From Cucumis sativus (lineage: Eukaryota; Streptophyta; Magnoliopsida; Cucurbitales; Cucurbitaceae), in contig NC_026659.2 of assembly GCF_000004075.3 (NCBI RefSeq), positions 23,268,272 to 23,332,271 of the forward strand: DNA of 64,000 bases, read 5' to 3'. Every line of letters begins with the position of its first letter. The stretch's first letter is position 1. Below, in pieces: positions 1 to 11,975 of this stretch. A program made the position numbers and the translations under genes. The notes below the pieces were generated by a model that was not told the origin of the DNA, made no database searches, and was given only the letters and a program-made list of their open reading frames with translations.

Positions 1-5
1 TATAA

Positions 6-554
6 TTAGCCATTAAACCCTTGCGATCGAGAACCGCTCATCATCATCACTTTAAATTCATCGAAACTAATCATACCATCGCCGTTTTTATCAACGCCAG
101 TAATCATCTTCCGGCAATCCGCCAAGGAGCAATCATCTCCCAAGCTTTTCAAAACCTCGTGCAATTCCTCGGCAGTGATGGATCCGTTTCCGTCAATATC
201 GTAAACAGAGAAGGCGTCCTTCAGATTCTCAAGCACCTCATCGGAATCAACGCCCTTAGTGTTGAGTTCGATGAACTCATCAAGATCAATGTAGCCATCG
301 CCGTCGGCATCGACCTCCTTAATCATGTTCTGAAGCTCTTCCTCGGTGGCGGGCTGACCTAGGCTACCCATAATAGATCCGAGCTCAGAGGAACAGATCT
401 TACCGTCGCCATTGACATCGAATTTGTTGAAAACTTGCTCGAGTTCAGCGATTTGGGTACGGGATCCGAGAATGGGAAGGGTGGTAGATCCAAGGGGAGA
501 ATCGGTGGAGGAATGGGATTTCTTCTTACGGGAGAAGAGAGATTTGAAACCCAT
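6..554 (-). CDS. Calmodulin-like protein (CML25/26 type), four EF-hands
   Basis: Intronless gene of 182 residues, a Ca2+ sensor expected to change shape on binding calcium and to relay the signal to target proteins. Four canonical 12-residue EF-hand loops are visible, each starting with Asp and ending with Glu: DVNGDGKICSSE (46-57), DADGDGYIDLDE (82-93), DIDGNGSITAEE (119-130) and DKNGDGMISFDE (155-166). All four look able to bind Ca2+. They form two pairs joined by a linker, as in calmodulin. The N-terminal 32 residues are an extra basic, Ser-rich extension (KSLFSRKKKSHSS) not found in calmodulin. The second residue is Gly, but an N-myristoylation site is only a possibility. The segment around EF3 (NTKGVDSDEVLENLKDAFSV) closely resembles Arabidopsis CML25 as I remember it. 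Stop is TAA at 8..6. Family assignment is certain; the exact CML number is inferred. Confidence 0.95.
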   Translation of the reverse strand: MGFKSLFSRKKKSHSSTDSPLGSTTLPILGSRTQIAELEQVFNKFDVNGDGKICSSELGSIMGSLGQPATEEELQNMIKEVDADGDGYIDLDEFIELNTKGVDSDEVLENLKDAFSVYDIDGNGSITAEELHEVLKSLGDDCSLADCRKMITGVDKNGDGMISFDEFKVMMMSGSRSQGFNG

Positions 555-645
555 AATGAGGAGAGAATGAATGAATGAATGAATAAATATGGAAAAAGAA
601 GGGGGGAAATTGATGGATTAGAGACAAGAAATGGGGGAGGAATTA

Positions 646-657
646 GAGATATATAAG
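646..657 (-). promoter_or_regulatory. Probable TATA box of the calmodulin-like gene
   Basis: A TATATA core in the sequence agatatataagg (seen on the + strand) lies about 95 bp upstream of the CML start codon. A transcription start some 30 bp further would leave a leader of about 65 nt. Placement is inferred from spacing only. Confidence 0.4.
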
Positions 658-833
658 GAGGGGGATTTGGGGGATTTGGAAGAAACAGAATGGGAGAATG
701 AATTGGAGATTGTAACAGATTGAAATTCCATGGAATTTGATTTTTCTATTTGTTTTGATTTTCCAAATTTAGAGAGATGAAGCAGATTAGGAGATTTTTG
801 GGGTGTTAAAATGGAGATGGAGCAACAGCACAT

Positions 834-3800
834 GAAAGTTTTAATGTAAAGTCATGCAAAGCATGTTAGTCAATAATAATAATAATAATGGAACCCAAAC
901 CATTTTTAAATAAATTACCAATTATAATTATAATAATAATAATATAACGTCTATTTAAATTTAATTATTCCTTTTTTCTTTTTTAAAAAATACAGTTTAT
1001 GTAAAGGAGGATTCCAAATATCTTAACTTCCCTGCATGTTGAAATAAATAAAGTAAATAAAATTCTTATTTAAGATTCTGCTTTTAAGTCTTCACAATCT
1101 TCTAATACTCTTTAATCATAATATAAACTATAAAAAAAATAAAACATTTATCACTCATAAAAATGTTGTTATATTTTATAAATATTTTTATCAACAAATT
1201 TTGTAAAGCACTTCTTGGATAAAAGATTTCATGGTTTTCTCTCAAGTATAAAACCCTGCTTATGTACTGTGTTAGTAAATTTGTAATTGGATAAAGTTTT
1301 AAGTTGTCAAAATTTACACTAGTTTGCTTATGTTTATTGTTTATAAGTTGTACTATTTTATTAAATATTTTTAAAAGTTTTAACATTTAAAATAAGTTTC
1401 AATTAATTAGGCCAGAGACATTTAATTTATAAACATTAACCATGATGCACGCTTAAAAATACAAATATCAATCATCGTTTAGAGACGACAATTATTTCAT
1501 ATATGTAGCTATATATCTAATATTAATTATATATCCAAAAAATGTTGGAAAGTCTCATATTGAAAAAATCAACGAGACTCACACTCCATATAGTATAGAT
1601 ATAGATGGGCTATTCATTTAATAGCCAATTGATTTTGAGATGGAAATCATGCTATCAAATTTAACACAAAAATAATGCTAGCAACTAGAATTGGGTTATG
1701 TTCATTAATACATTTACTTTATATTCGTTTTTTTCTTAAAAGAGAATAAAAAAAGAGAGAAAATATATGGCATTAATAGATTCATGAACCATGAACCAAC
1801 AAATAAAAAAAAAAGGAAAACATCCGATGGAAAATGTGTTAAGAAAAGCATTAGCTAAATATATGATTAATGAAGGGAGGTCGATTGAAATTATTGATTG
1901 ATAGTACTTCTCGACAAATTTGGTACCCTATGTTGGAAAGTGTTTTGGCTTATGCAAACTTTTTTTCCTTTTTTTACTCTATTTTAACAAACAAAATTAC
2001 TCTTTTTCTATATATAAAAAGAAACTGTGTGGTTTTATTTTGTTATTTAAATTTGTTGGCACATCTTGGATTAAAACAAATAATAAATTGTGTTTATAAC
2101 TTCTGGAAGTAACCATGTTATTGAGTTATACGAATTATACTTAAGAGTTCATATTTTTTCTAATGTATGGTTATGTTTTGTGACGATGTGTATAATTTAG
2201 AAGGTGATGTGGTTGAAAATTTTGAATAAAGCATTGATTTTATTTATTTACTTTTAAATAATTTATATTTATGTGTTTTGTACTCTAAAACTAATATTTT
2301 GCTCTATTAACATCATAACAATGGCGTGGAAATGAGAAAGTTTAGTTTTTGTTTCTTTTTCTTTTAAGAAAGTATCATAATTTCCCATTTAGTTTCTTTT
2401 TAGCAAATTCATAATAATTTTAGTTGCTTTGGATTGAAATTGTGCATTAGTAATGTTGGATATTTAGACTTTTCACTTATATTTTTTTTTATATTTACAA
2501 ACAATATTAAACTAACTTGCTATTTTTTTTTAATTTAGTTGTTTCAATTATTAGAAAAGTTTAAAGTAGTGATAGAGTCAAGAGATAAGTTATCCCAACT
2601 TTGTAGTTTGGGTCGAAAATATTCTTAAAAAACTTTTGAAAGTTAAAAAAATATCCTTAAATTTAAATGAAAATTCCCCTTAAATTATATTAAAACAATA
2701 ATTAGTCAAATAAAAAATAATTAATGGTTAATGTACGCTAACCTATTAACATACAACTTGGTTTAAATATTTATTTCCTAACATCAATTAGTGCTTCTAT
2801 TATTTTCTTTATTCATTTTTTAGTCAATATATATACTAAAGTGTGCAGTTTGTTTTATTTATTTATATTGAAGAAGATAGGAGAAAAAGAAAGAAAAATA
2901 CAGAAGTAAGAAAGTATTAACAACTCGTGCTATATAACAAGTGTATTTCTTTTAAAAGTTAAAAAAATATTTTTTCTAAAAAAAGTTGAAAGTAACTCTC
3001 AAAAGTGTAGTCTATGTTTATAATCAAATACATTTTTTTATTTAACTATTTATTGTTTTAATTTTAATATATTTCAAGGAAAAAATTTTATTTTAAAATT
3101 TAGTGAGACTTCAGATAATTTTATGTTTTAATCTAAAATTTAGATTAATTATGAAAGTGTTTTTGAAAATGTTTTAAGTTGGTATTTATGAAACTTTTCA
3201 ACAGCCTGAACATTTTGAAAACAAAATTTTAGGGACATTTTGTAAGCAAACTGTAAAATTTAAGAACACTCTTTTTAGAATTTAAGAAAAATTACATTTA
3301 TAGTTTCTTAGTTTACCCTTTCATCCCTAAAATCTTAAATACTTGATTTTTTTTAGTCTTCTAAGTGTATAAATTTTTTAAAAGTTAGAAAGGCTAAAAA
3401 GGTAGCGTTCTATACCATTAGAGGATGAAGGGATGTATTATTACGAGAATCCTTTCTTCATGTTTAAGTAAACAAGTGATAGTGCTGAGTAAGAATTTGA
3501 GCAGGAGATCAGAGCGTGAAGAGAATGACACGGTTTTAATAATTTCAATGAATCAGAGGAAAGCCCCTCACATGGAGACTTTGCTTTATCTTTTCCACTT
3601 CCACCGTTGATCCAATATTATAATCTCATCAATTTTCATTGAATTTCGCTGCAAACAAACAAAAACATTCTTCCCTTTCACTTTCATCTTTATTACTTCT
3701 CTACTATACATAATGGGTCGCTATAGTACTCATGCTAATGAAAGCCAACCCTCCATTAAATTATCACTCTCCTTTCATTTTCCCATTTCTTCTTCTCTCC

Positions 3801-3883
3801 CCATTTACTCCCTCAACCCCAATTCAGTTTTCGAATTCTTTGTGGGTTTTTCTCAAGATTGAAATTCTGGAAGGTTAGGGAAG
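834..3883. other. AT-rich intergenic region between the CML and ankyrin genes
   Basis: No convincing gene. The short open frames here have no recognisable domains and are interrupted by AT-rich tracts. The interval holds the 5' flank of the CML gene on one side and, from about 3600, the pyrimidine-rich leader of the ankyrin gene on the other. A short LTR-like piece at 1540-1680 is listed separately. Confidence 0.6.
1540..1680 (+). repeat. Possible solo-LTR or TRIM-like remnant
   Basis: The stretch begins with atgttggaaagtctcatatt and continues with a region containing 'agccaattgattttgagatgg'-like sequence. This start (TGTTGGAAAGTC...CA.ATTG) and the 'AATTGgTTTTGAgaTGgAA' segment are common in plant solo LTRs and TRIM elements. 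A related segment lies at 32440-32530. No matching 3' end or target duplication was identified, so the call is tentative. Confidence 0.35.
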
Positions 3884-6800
3884 ATGGAATCCAAGGCTCT
3901 GCGATTCATTACCCATCAATCGTTCTTCTCTGTTGTTCGATCTGGGGATCTTGAGGCTGTTAAACAGGTTTTGGATAAGCTGGGTGGAGATGACCAGGCT
4001 GAGGGTTCTTCGATTACCGATTTGATGGCGATGCAGAACGATGCTGGGGAGACGCCTTTATATGTCGCTGCTGAGAATAATCTTGAGGAGGTTTTTACCT
4101 ATTTGCTTCAATTTTCCACTGTTCAGATCCTGAAGATTAGGTCTAAATCTGATTTGCACCCTTTTCATGTTGCTGCTAAGCGTGGCCATCTAGGTACTTG
4201 CTCTGAAGTCTGAACTATTTTACTTTTTTTTTCTTCTCTGGCTCTGTTTAGTTTCCAATTGGGGTTTGAACAAATGATTGATTTTTCGTCTTTCTGGATT
4301 CCGACTTGTTGATGTGAGATTGGTGTAACTGGTGCAATCACTGCCTGATCGCTACTAGGGAGCTTTTGATCTTTTTTTTCCAATTTTAGTTTAAAGTGTT
4401 GAAGGTCAAACTTGGTTTCTCCTTCGTGGGTAGAGGAAGAGGAAAAGAAGAAAGGTGATAAACTTTGAAGTTTGTGCCATCCACCAGTTGAGAAACCGTG
4501 TATTTCTGCTTTAGTTGTTTTTTTTTTTTTAGTAAAATCTGGGTAAGTTTCTTGAGTGGGTTAATTCCTAATTTGGTCATAGAAAGTTTTGGTCACAGAA
4601 CTTACAACTTTCTATGACGGTATCTGACATTTGTGGAAACTATTTTAGTTGTAAATTTTTCATTCATCTTTTAGAAAAGTTGTTTAGAAACTCAGACAAC
4701 TGAAGCACTTGCTACTCAACAAAATCAGTGAACAAAACATAAAAATACCCCTATATCTATTCTTAGGTATAATAAGTTATTTATAGAAAGTTAACAGTAG
4801 GGGAAAGTTTAAGGGCAAGATAGAATAATTGAAATGAAATAGAAAGGACGTTCAGGGAACAGATTTGAAACTCTTTTTGGTTAACGCTTTTATTTTTCCG
4901 ACAAAGTGTGGCAGAACCAAAGTTACCATAACTCTCCCTTTCCTTTTTAGGTCCTTTGAATTGTTGCTTCTCACATGGGATTTTATTTAATTGTCAGGGA
5001 AAATGAAGTCCAAGTTTCGTATTGTCACAACCTTTTCATACGTTTAACTTATTGATCTTTCATTACCTTGGCTTGGGTATGGATGCTTGAACTTTTGTTT
5101 GTTCTGATGTTCATGGCCATGAACTTGATTATGATCTAATTTCCCTTTGGTAGTGCACAACAACTCTTTCGATATGTTCTGCTGGCTGGGGCGGAGCAAA
5201 GGAGAAAGGAGGGAAGCAGTATAAAATTGTAGTAAAAAGTCAAAGATTTTGAATCTTTACTAATTTCAGAATTCGTAGATTAATGTTAAAAGACACTTTT
5301 TTTCTGGCTCTGCCCCTTTCCGCTAGGAAGACTTGGACATCATATTTGTGTAGGCCAGAGTTTGACCTTGATTAGTAAACACTCGGCAGTGAATTGATGG
5401 TGGATAAATCTCTGGTTCATGTTATAGTTACACTATGTTCTCAGATTTTAGATTGTGGTGCAGCTGAAAATAATTCCAAATTGGATATCTTGCGAATTTC
5501 AATTGTTTTATGAATTTTGTTTCCTTCAGAAATAGTCAGGTTCATGCTGGGCTATGTGTTTGAACAACAATATAAATTTTATTGGTTGGATGTAGATCTC
5601 TTTTAGTCATTCCAATGTCTGTGGCTTATAAAGTTTGAGATTATCACAGATTGTAATGGTATATGATAATTGAAGTGAATAGCATGAGTATTATACATCA
5701 AAAGTTGAAAGACTTTACGTTCTACTGATGCGTCTTCTTAAATTATATTCCATTGGAGGGTTCTTGAGAGTTGAATGTTCTTCTTGTTTCAGGTATTGTA
5801 AAGGTGCTTTTGGCCATTTGGCCGGAGCTTTGCAAATCATGTGATTCCTCAAACACAAGCCCCCTCTATTCAGCTGCTGTACAAGACCATTTGGAAGTAG
5901 TTAATGCCATCTTAGATGCTGATGTTAATACACTGAGAATTGTAAGAAAGAATGGAAAGACAGCTCTGCATAATGTAGCTAGGTATGGCCTCCTTCGGAT
6001 CGTTAAAACGCTTATTGATCATGATCCTGGAATAGTTGCGATTAAAGACAAAAAGTCCCAGACTGCACTTCACATGGCTGTGAAAGGCCAGAGCACTGCA
6101 GCGGTCGAGGAGCTATTGCAGGTCAATGCTTCTATATTGAATGAAAGAGACAAGATGGGAAATACAGCTTTGCATATAGCAACTAGAAAGTGTCGATCAG
6201 AGGTATGACACATTCTTGAAAAATGCAAGTAGCTCTAAAATTAGATTTCTACTTTAGATAAATGATGGCGTCAGCATCTCTCAGTTTGGACTAAAGCTGG
6301 GATCGCCAACTTCTCAGTTTGGACTAACGCTGAGCCTTCCCCGCTTAACAATTCATTTGTTGATTGTTTGTGAATCCTCTCAGTGATTAAATCTTCTTCT
6401 AAAACAACTAGTTGTTTGTATTGCCTGATTCATGTCTTGTTTGTTCTTTCATAGATTGTAAGCCTTTTGTTGAGCTTTACATCGCTTGACGTCAATGCAA
6501 TCAATAACCAACGGGAGACTGCTATGGACTTGGCTGACAAACTGCAATACAGTGAATCTTCACTGGAGATTAAAGAAGCATTGGCCGAAGCTGGTGCCAA
6601 ATATGCAAGGCATGTTGGCCAAGTTGATGAAGCAATGGAGCTCAAACGGACAGTCAGTGATATCAAGCATGAGGTTCACTCACAACTTATCCAAAACGAA
6701 AAAACACGTCGAAGAGTTTCTGGAATTGTCAAAGAACTGAAGAAGCTCCACAGAGAGGCTGTTCAGAATACCACAAATTCCATCACGGTTGTGGCTGTTC

Positions 6801-7327
6801 TTTTCGCATCCATTGCATTCCTGGCCATCTTCAATTTGCCGGGTCAGTACATACAAAACGGAAAAGACGTTGGAAAGGCAAATATAGCTGATAACATGGG
6901 TTTCCAAGTATTTTGCCTTCTAAACACTACATCTCTATTTATATCTTTAGCCGTTGTGGTGGTTCAAATTACTTTGGTAGCATGGGACACGACAGCTCAA
7001 AAGCAGGTTGTATCAGTCGTAAACAAGCTAATGTGGGCTGCCTGCGCTTGCACTTCAGGGGCTTTCATATCAATTGCTTATGTTGTCGTAGGGCACGAAA
7101 CATGGATGGCTCTTGCCATCACCCTCGTTGGAGTTCCAATTCTTGTTGCAACTCTCGCAAGCATGTGCTACTTGGTTTTTCGACAACATTTTGGTATCTT
7201 TAGCAGTGACTCTCAAAGACGAATCAGACGAGCAAGTGGAAGCAAGTCTTTCTCGTGGCCTCACTCAGTTAATATATCTGATGATGACGATTACAACTCC
7301 GACCTCGAGAAGATTTATGCCCTATAG
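3884..7327 (+). CDS. Ankyrin-repeat protein with PGG domain (ITN1/ACD6-like family)
   Basis: Three exons, 3884-4193, 5793-6202 and 6455-7327, join with consistent phases (1, then 0) into 530 residues. The N-terminal half is a series of ankyrin repeats: GETPLYVAAENN, SDLHPFHVAAKRGH, NTSPLYSAAVQDH, GKTALHNVARYG, SQTALHMAVKGQ, GNTALHIATRK and RETAMDLADK, roughly residues 15-265. After a charged helical linker comes a PGG-type membrane domain (KKLHREAVQNTTNSITVVAV, about 330 onward) with the FNLPGQYIQ signature and four hydrophobic segments near 341-357, 380-396, 414-432 and 438-453. The tail is acidic (SDDDD). This layout matches plant ITN1-like proteins, which sit in the plasma membrane or endomembranes and have been linked to salt stress, ROS and defence. 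The first intron is 1.6 kb. The specific role of this paralogue is not known from sequence. Confidence 0.93.
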
Positions 7328-8483
7328 ATACCCTTTCAGCAATTTCGAGCCTGAAAAGATGGGTTTCCTGCACATAGTTATATAGATATGTTGTAAAGTA
7401 GATCTGGAGGGTTATACCTCATCGTGTTTGGTAGGACTTGATGGAGTACAAGTACAATAACGAAGGTTGGTTTCTTCAACGGCTTCTAGTTGGAAGAGTA
7501 AATGTGAGTGTATATGCTGTACATTTATGAGGAATGTTTGAACACTAAGTTCAGTGAAGTCTCTTTAGCTGTGTATTTTCCTCTTCGCACTCTTTAAATC
7601 TGATACTAAAACTAAAACATTAATTAGACGTGAACTCACTTTGTTTCAAAGTTCAGAAGAGTACTAACATTTTCTTTTTAATAAATGAAGTGTTTAGATG
7701 GGGAAAGATGTTAGAAATTAAAAAGTCTATCAACAGACTTCTTCAGAAACTTAAATAGCTTCTTGCACCAATTCACCAAGCTTATGTCAGGTAAGTTTAT
7801 CAAACATTCATCAGTATAAACAAAATGGTTATTGAAGTTTGAGGTTTATACACATTTAGGGCACATTGGAGAGTACTATTTTAAGATTTAGAAATTTTCA
7901 ATTTAACTGACTTTTCTTTATTTTTTAAACTGAATTTCCAACTAATCTAAAAAGATATAGATGACATCTGACACAATTATCCATGTCAGCCCATAAAATC
8001 CAGTAAACATTAAGTCATGAACTATTTAAAATTATTTTGTTGATGTAAGAAGCTAACATGTTGATTTCAAACACCACATAGACATAAATTCAAACCTAGG
8101 AAGATCAAAAGTGCATTTCATCTAAAAAATTCAAACGAAAGATATATAAAAACATTAAACTAAATCACAAATTAGCATATAATAACTGGGAAGAGAATCT
8201 TAGAAGTTGAATAATAAATGTTATTCTGAAGACATTGACCAGAAAGACGTTCATAATTATTGCTACAGATCAAACGAGTAGACTGATTAAATACAACGGA
8301 AACCAACCAGTATGGACACAATTTCAACCGCCTAAAGAACTAATTACTCTCCCCCATTAGAAGAAAAAATAAAGAAAAAAGGGCAACGTGTTTCGACCAC
8401 AATGCAGCCGGATCACGATCTGGTTCATATGTACAAGGATGGCAAACATACCAGGTATTCGCTGCATCGTTTCATCTTCAGCA
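7328..8483. other. Convergent 3' intergenic region
   Basis: Lies between the 3' ends of the ankyrin gene (+) and the RING gene (-). It should hold both 3' untranslated regions. No further gene, RNA gene or recognisable transposon was seen. Confidence 0.6.
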
Positions 8484-11400
8484 TTACACATGTTCACAAT
8501 TCTTAAGAATATTATATTTGCACAGAGGACATGTTGCATTCATCTTCAGCCATTTTGTGATGCACGCATAATGAAAATGGTGATTGCAGGGAAGAGCATG
8601 AAGCTCGACTCCATCCTCGTATGGACTAAGACATATACAGCACTCCTGAAACGAAGAGCAGAAGGATGAAAATTAAATGTTGGTATTCTAAAAGACAATT
8701 AGTTCAAGCAAGAGGAGAAAAATCGTGTTGGTTATTCTAATTGAATACTCTCCCTTGTGCTTAATTATAAATTTCGCCCCTGCACTTAATACGGCTGCCA
8801 GGCATTTAAAACTTCAAAAGGTTTGAATTATCTTTAAAATTTTAAATACACTTAAAACCTATTGTCATTAACATTATTGCTGCCTGTCGACCACATCCTA
8901 TATATCTGATCACCCTAACCAATATCTATATAATAGAAATGATACTGAAATGATACCTCACCAATTCTCCAACACACAATTGAAATAAAATATGTAATCT
9001 CGATCAAGAAGTCAGAAGTTCAATCCCACCACAAATAATGAATTAAAAAATAAAATACTATAGATAAATATTTAAGACTACAGAAAGAAGTGGCTAAGGG
9101 ATTTCCTTCCACCAAAACACTCACAATATGTAAACTCTGTAGTTCAATATCTAGACCTTATGCATAATACATACATATATATGAAACTGAACCAGTGAGG
9201 ATAACAGGAAAAGTATATTAAAGAAAACTTAAAAAGAACGATAAAACAGTTGAGTTTACCGCATCCTCGCATAACAGAACGCGCTCAGTTGTCAAGTATC
9301 TACTGCTAGTCTCTACTGGAACCATCAACCCATCCCCCGGAGAAGGCTCATTGGACACTCGATATCTATACTTAGGAAGCATGCTTAAATCAGCATCGGT
9401 TGCACCTTCCTGTTTAGTTACATGTGAGGGAAAGAATGAAAGAAAGAAGTTAGTAGGTTTCATGGGCCCTCAATCTGCTTAACATCTCTGTGGCAGCCAT
9501 GAAACAGAGATTTCCTCTTACCTGGCCTGCAACAGCATAAAGAATGGCTATAATGCAAGGCAAGCAGCAACAGAGAGCAATGCCAATCAAACATGCCAAA
9601 ACAACACAAAATACTGCAAAGAACACATCAAAGGCCAGGAATACAACAGCCAGCCTGCACAAATTCAGAAATAGAAACCACAAAATCTTTATTCAATTTG
9701 AAACAGATGAATGATATAAGATATGCATGTCCCCCTCCCAACCAACTAAATAATAAAATGATAACAATAAAAACTTCGAATTCTCTCAGTTTAACTAATT
9801 CCTTTCATGTATCAAGGTTCTACTCGAGTTATGTTCATGATCAGCTCCATTAATCTCTCTAAAATGACCAGAGTTTTATGTTATTAAGTTTTACACCAAG
9901 AGGTGTGAAACCAGACCTAAAAAAGAGGGGGGAAAACAGAACAAAACAAAGAAAGCCCCTCTCAACTCTTTTGCCATGATCATATCTGCTTTTAATGTAA
10001 AAGTTTGTAGTAGTTTATATTGATGAGTCTTAATTAATAGAGCTCGAGGACGAGACTAAGTAAAATTATAATTGAAAATTATGGGCACTACTATTGCATT
10101 TTAAAACATATGCCAAACGAAAACAATAGCTGCGATAAGAAGTGTTATTTTCCCCCCAGAGGGAAAGTGGAAACCATTGGCCACTTATACATACAAAATA
10201 TAATATAAAAGTTGGTTAGTTAAAGGGCATAAGAGAGCTGGAAAAACCGCTGAAACCAATTGAAATGAGACAGTTTTTTCAATAAGCATGATTTATTAGG
10301 TTGTTTGGTTCGCTAAAGTGCAAACCTGAACATTAATCAGGTCAGATCAATTTGAATAAATTTTCCAGTCGTTTTGGGCCAAAAGGAAACCTGCTTACCA
10401 CCCCCAGGTTAGTTTTAAAGGAAGTTAATTTAAGACATTCGAGAATGAAGGAAACTGAGCATCAAATGCCATCTTAAATTGATAACGATTCAGGGCATGA
10501 CTAAAATAATTGAAGTCTCAATAATAGCCAATAGGGGGGAAGGACTGCAAAAGTTGACAGAGATTTCCTTCATGGAGAACCACAATACAAGCAATCGAAA
10601 GAAAAATACATCCACAGAAATTATTTTTGACATAGGATGTGCAGTCAGCATTTGGTTCAAAATCATACCAGTATAAAGATGGAGCATTCTGCATGAGGAT
10701 GTTACCACCAGCAACGACCCAGTAAAAGCCAAACAACCACCAAATTAACGATACCATAGTGTTCACTGACTCACATCTTTTCGCAACACTGCCCATCGGT
10801 CAAGTCAATTACATGCTAACAACTTATAAACATCAAATCAATAATCAACAATCTATAAGTACAACTGAAGCAACATATGATAAATAAAATTGCAAATGGG
10901 ACCATAATTAGTTAGAAATAATTAAAGTGGGAAAGTACAGCAGCAAATTGGAGAAAGGAAATCCAATTTAATTTTAGTCATGGAAAGGGAAGAAAATATT
11001 TGGTATTATATACGTGGACTAATAGAAGTATCTAATAGATTTTCTTAATCTAAAGAAAAAGGGAATTTGTTGATTTCTCTTTACCCTTTTGTCTATCCTA
11101 TCTATATATATAACCCTTGCATTAATTCTTTTGAAATCATAAATCTTTATATGTTATCCTTAGAATCAACTTTTCTGTTAATTAAGAAGCCAGAAATGCA
11201 CGGGCAAGGACGATATAAAAAATACAACACTAAAATCATTTGCATCAGAAGGAGCTGAAACAAAGAATTGATCATATTACAATGCTACAAACATTGTCTT
11301 CCACACCGGGAGCTGAATTCCATCCAATACAATCAGTCAATGATCGACGGCCTCGAAATTCATTCAAAAGCGAGCTCAACTTCATATCAAATTTCAGTAA

Positions 11401-11975
11401 AAAGATCCAATGTTTCAGTTCAAGACTAACACAATTATCTCTAGTAGAGATAACTGAAACTTCACTCACCTGGAAAAACTCCTTTGGCCACCATCGTCTT
11501 CATCGCTTTCATTAGTTACATAACCATCAGGCTCCTGCTGTTGCTGCGTTTCCATATCCCTAGCTCTCCTCGCATTCCTCCTCTTAAACTCAAACCACAC
11601 AAGCACAACGTGCACCAAGCACTGAGCCGCATAAACCACAATCCAAAGCCGAATTGGCGTATTGGGTTTTTCATGTACAGAATGAATAAGCACACCCAGG
11701 GAAACGAAAACAAAAGCTAAATTCCACGTAATGTCAAGGGCGACTACAGGCTTGGAATAGCCCCAATCGATGCGGCGCTCTTCAAGTTCACGTGCCGCGG
11801 TCTCACGAACGAGCATAGAAGTTCCACGGCGGCCAGTGGCGCGACCCAAGAGAAGGGCAAGAGGGCCGATTGGGGAAGTGGAAGCGTCAGAGTTGGAGGG
11901 GGGCTGACGGGAAGGTAAGAGAGGGATCTGTTGAGCGGGAGGGTCCATGGAAGGAGAAAAGGATAGGGAGGACAT
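8484..11975 (-). CDS. Membrane RING-H2 E3 ubiquitin ligase (At1g12760/At1g63170-like)
   Basis: Five exons on the minus strand: 11975-11470, 10788-10669, 9654-9522, 9409-9260 and 8645-8484. All borders are GT-AG, the phases agree, and they encode 356 residues. The N-terminus is Pro/Ser-rich and probably cytosolic. Hydrophobic segments follow at about 80-100 ([17 protein letters not shown]), 108-130, 178-197 and 210-250, the last a long stretch with [12 protein letters not shown]. The C-terminal RING-H2 finger is complete: C305-X2-C308-X14-C323-X-H325-X2-H328-X2-C331-X10-C342-X2-C345, with P343 after the seventh ligand and W335 for E2 contact. The protein ends 11 residues later. Family members are thought to act as membrane-anchored ubiquitin ligases; the substrate here is unknown. 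The start at 11975 was chosen as the first ATG; a second in-frame Met lies nine codons on. Exon 5 is small and easy to miss. Confidence 0.92.

Noticed and set aside
21-362. Open frame on the plus strand opposite the calmodulin-like gene
   Set aside because: It lies wholly inside the CML coding region on the other strand, and its translation has no domain. The EF-hands on the minus strand explain the openness.
8388-8669. Plus-strand frame across the RING exon
   Set aside because: The complementary strand encodes a perfect RING-H2 finger with a splice acceptor and stop; the plus frame is a shadow.
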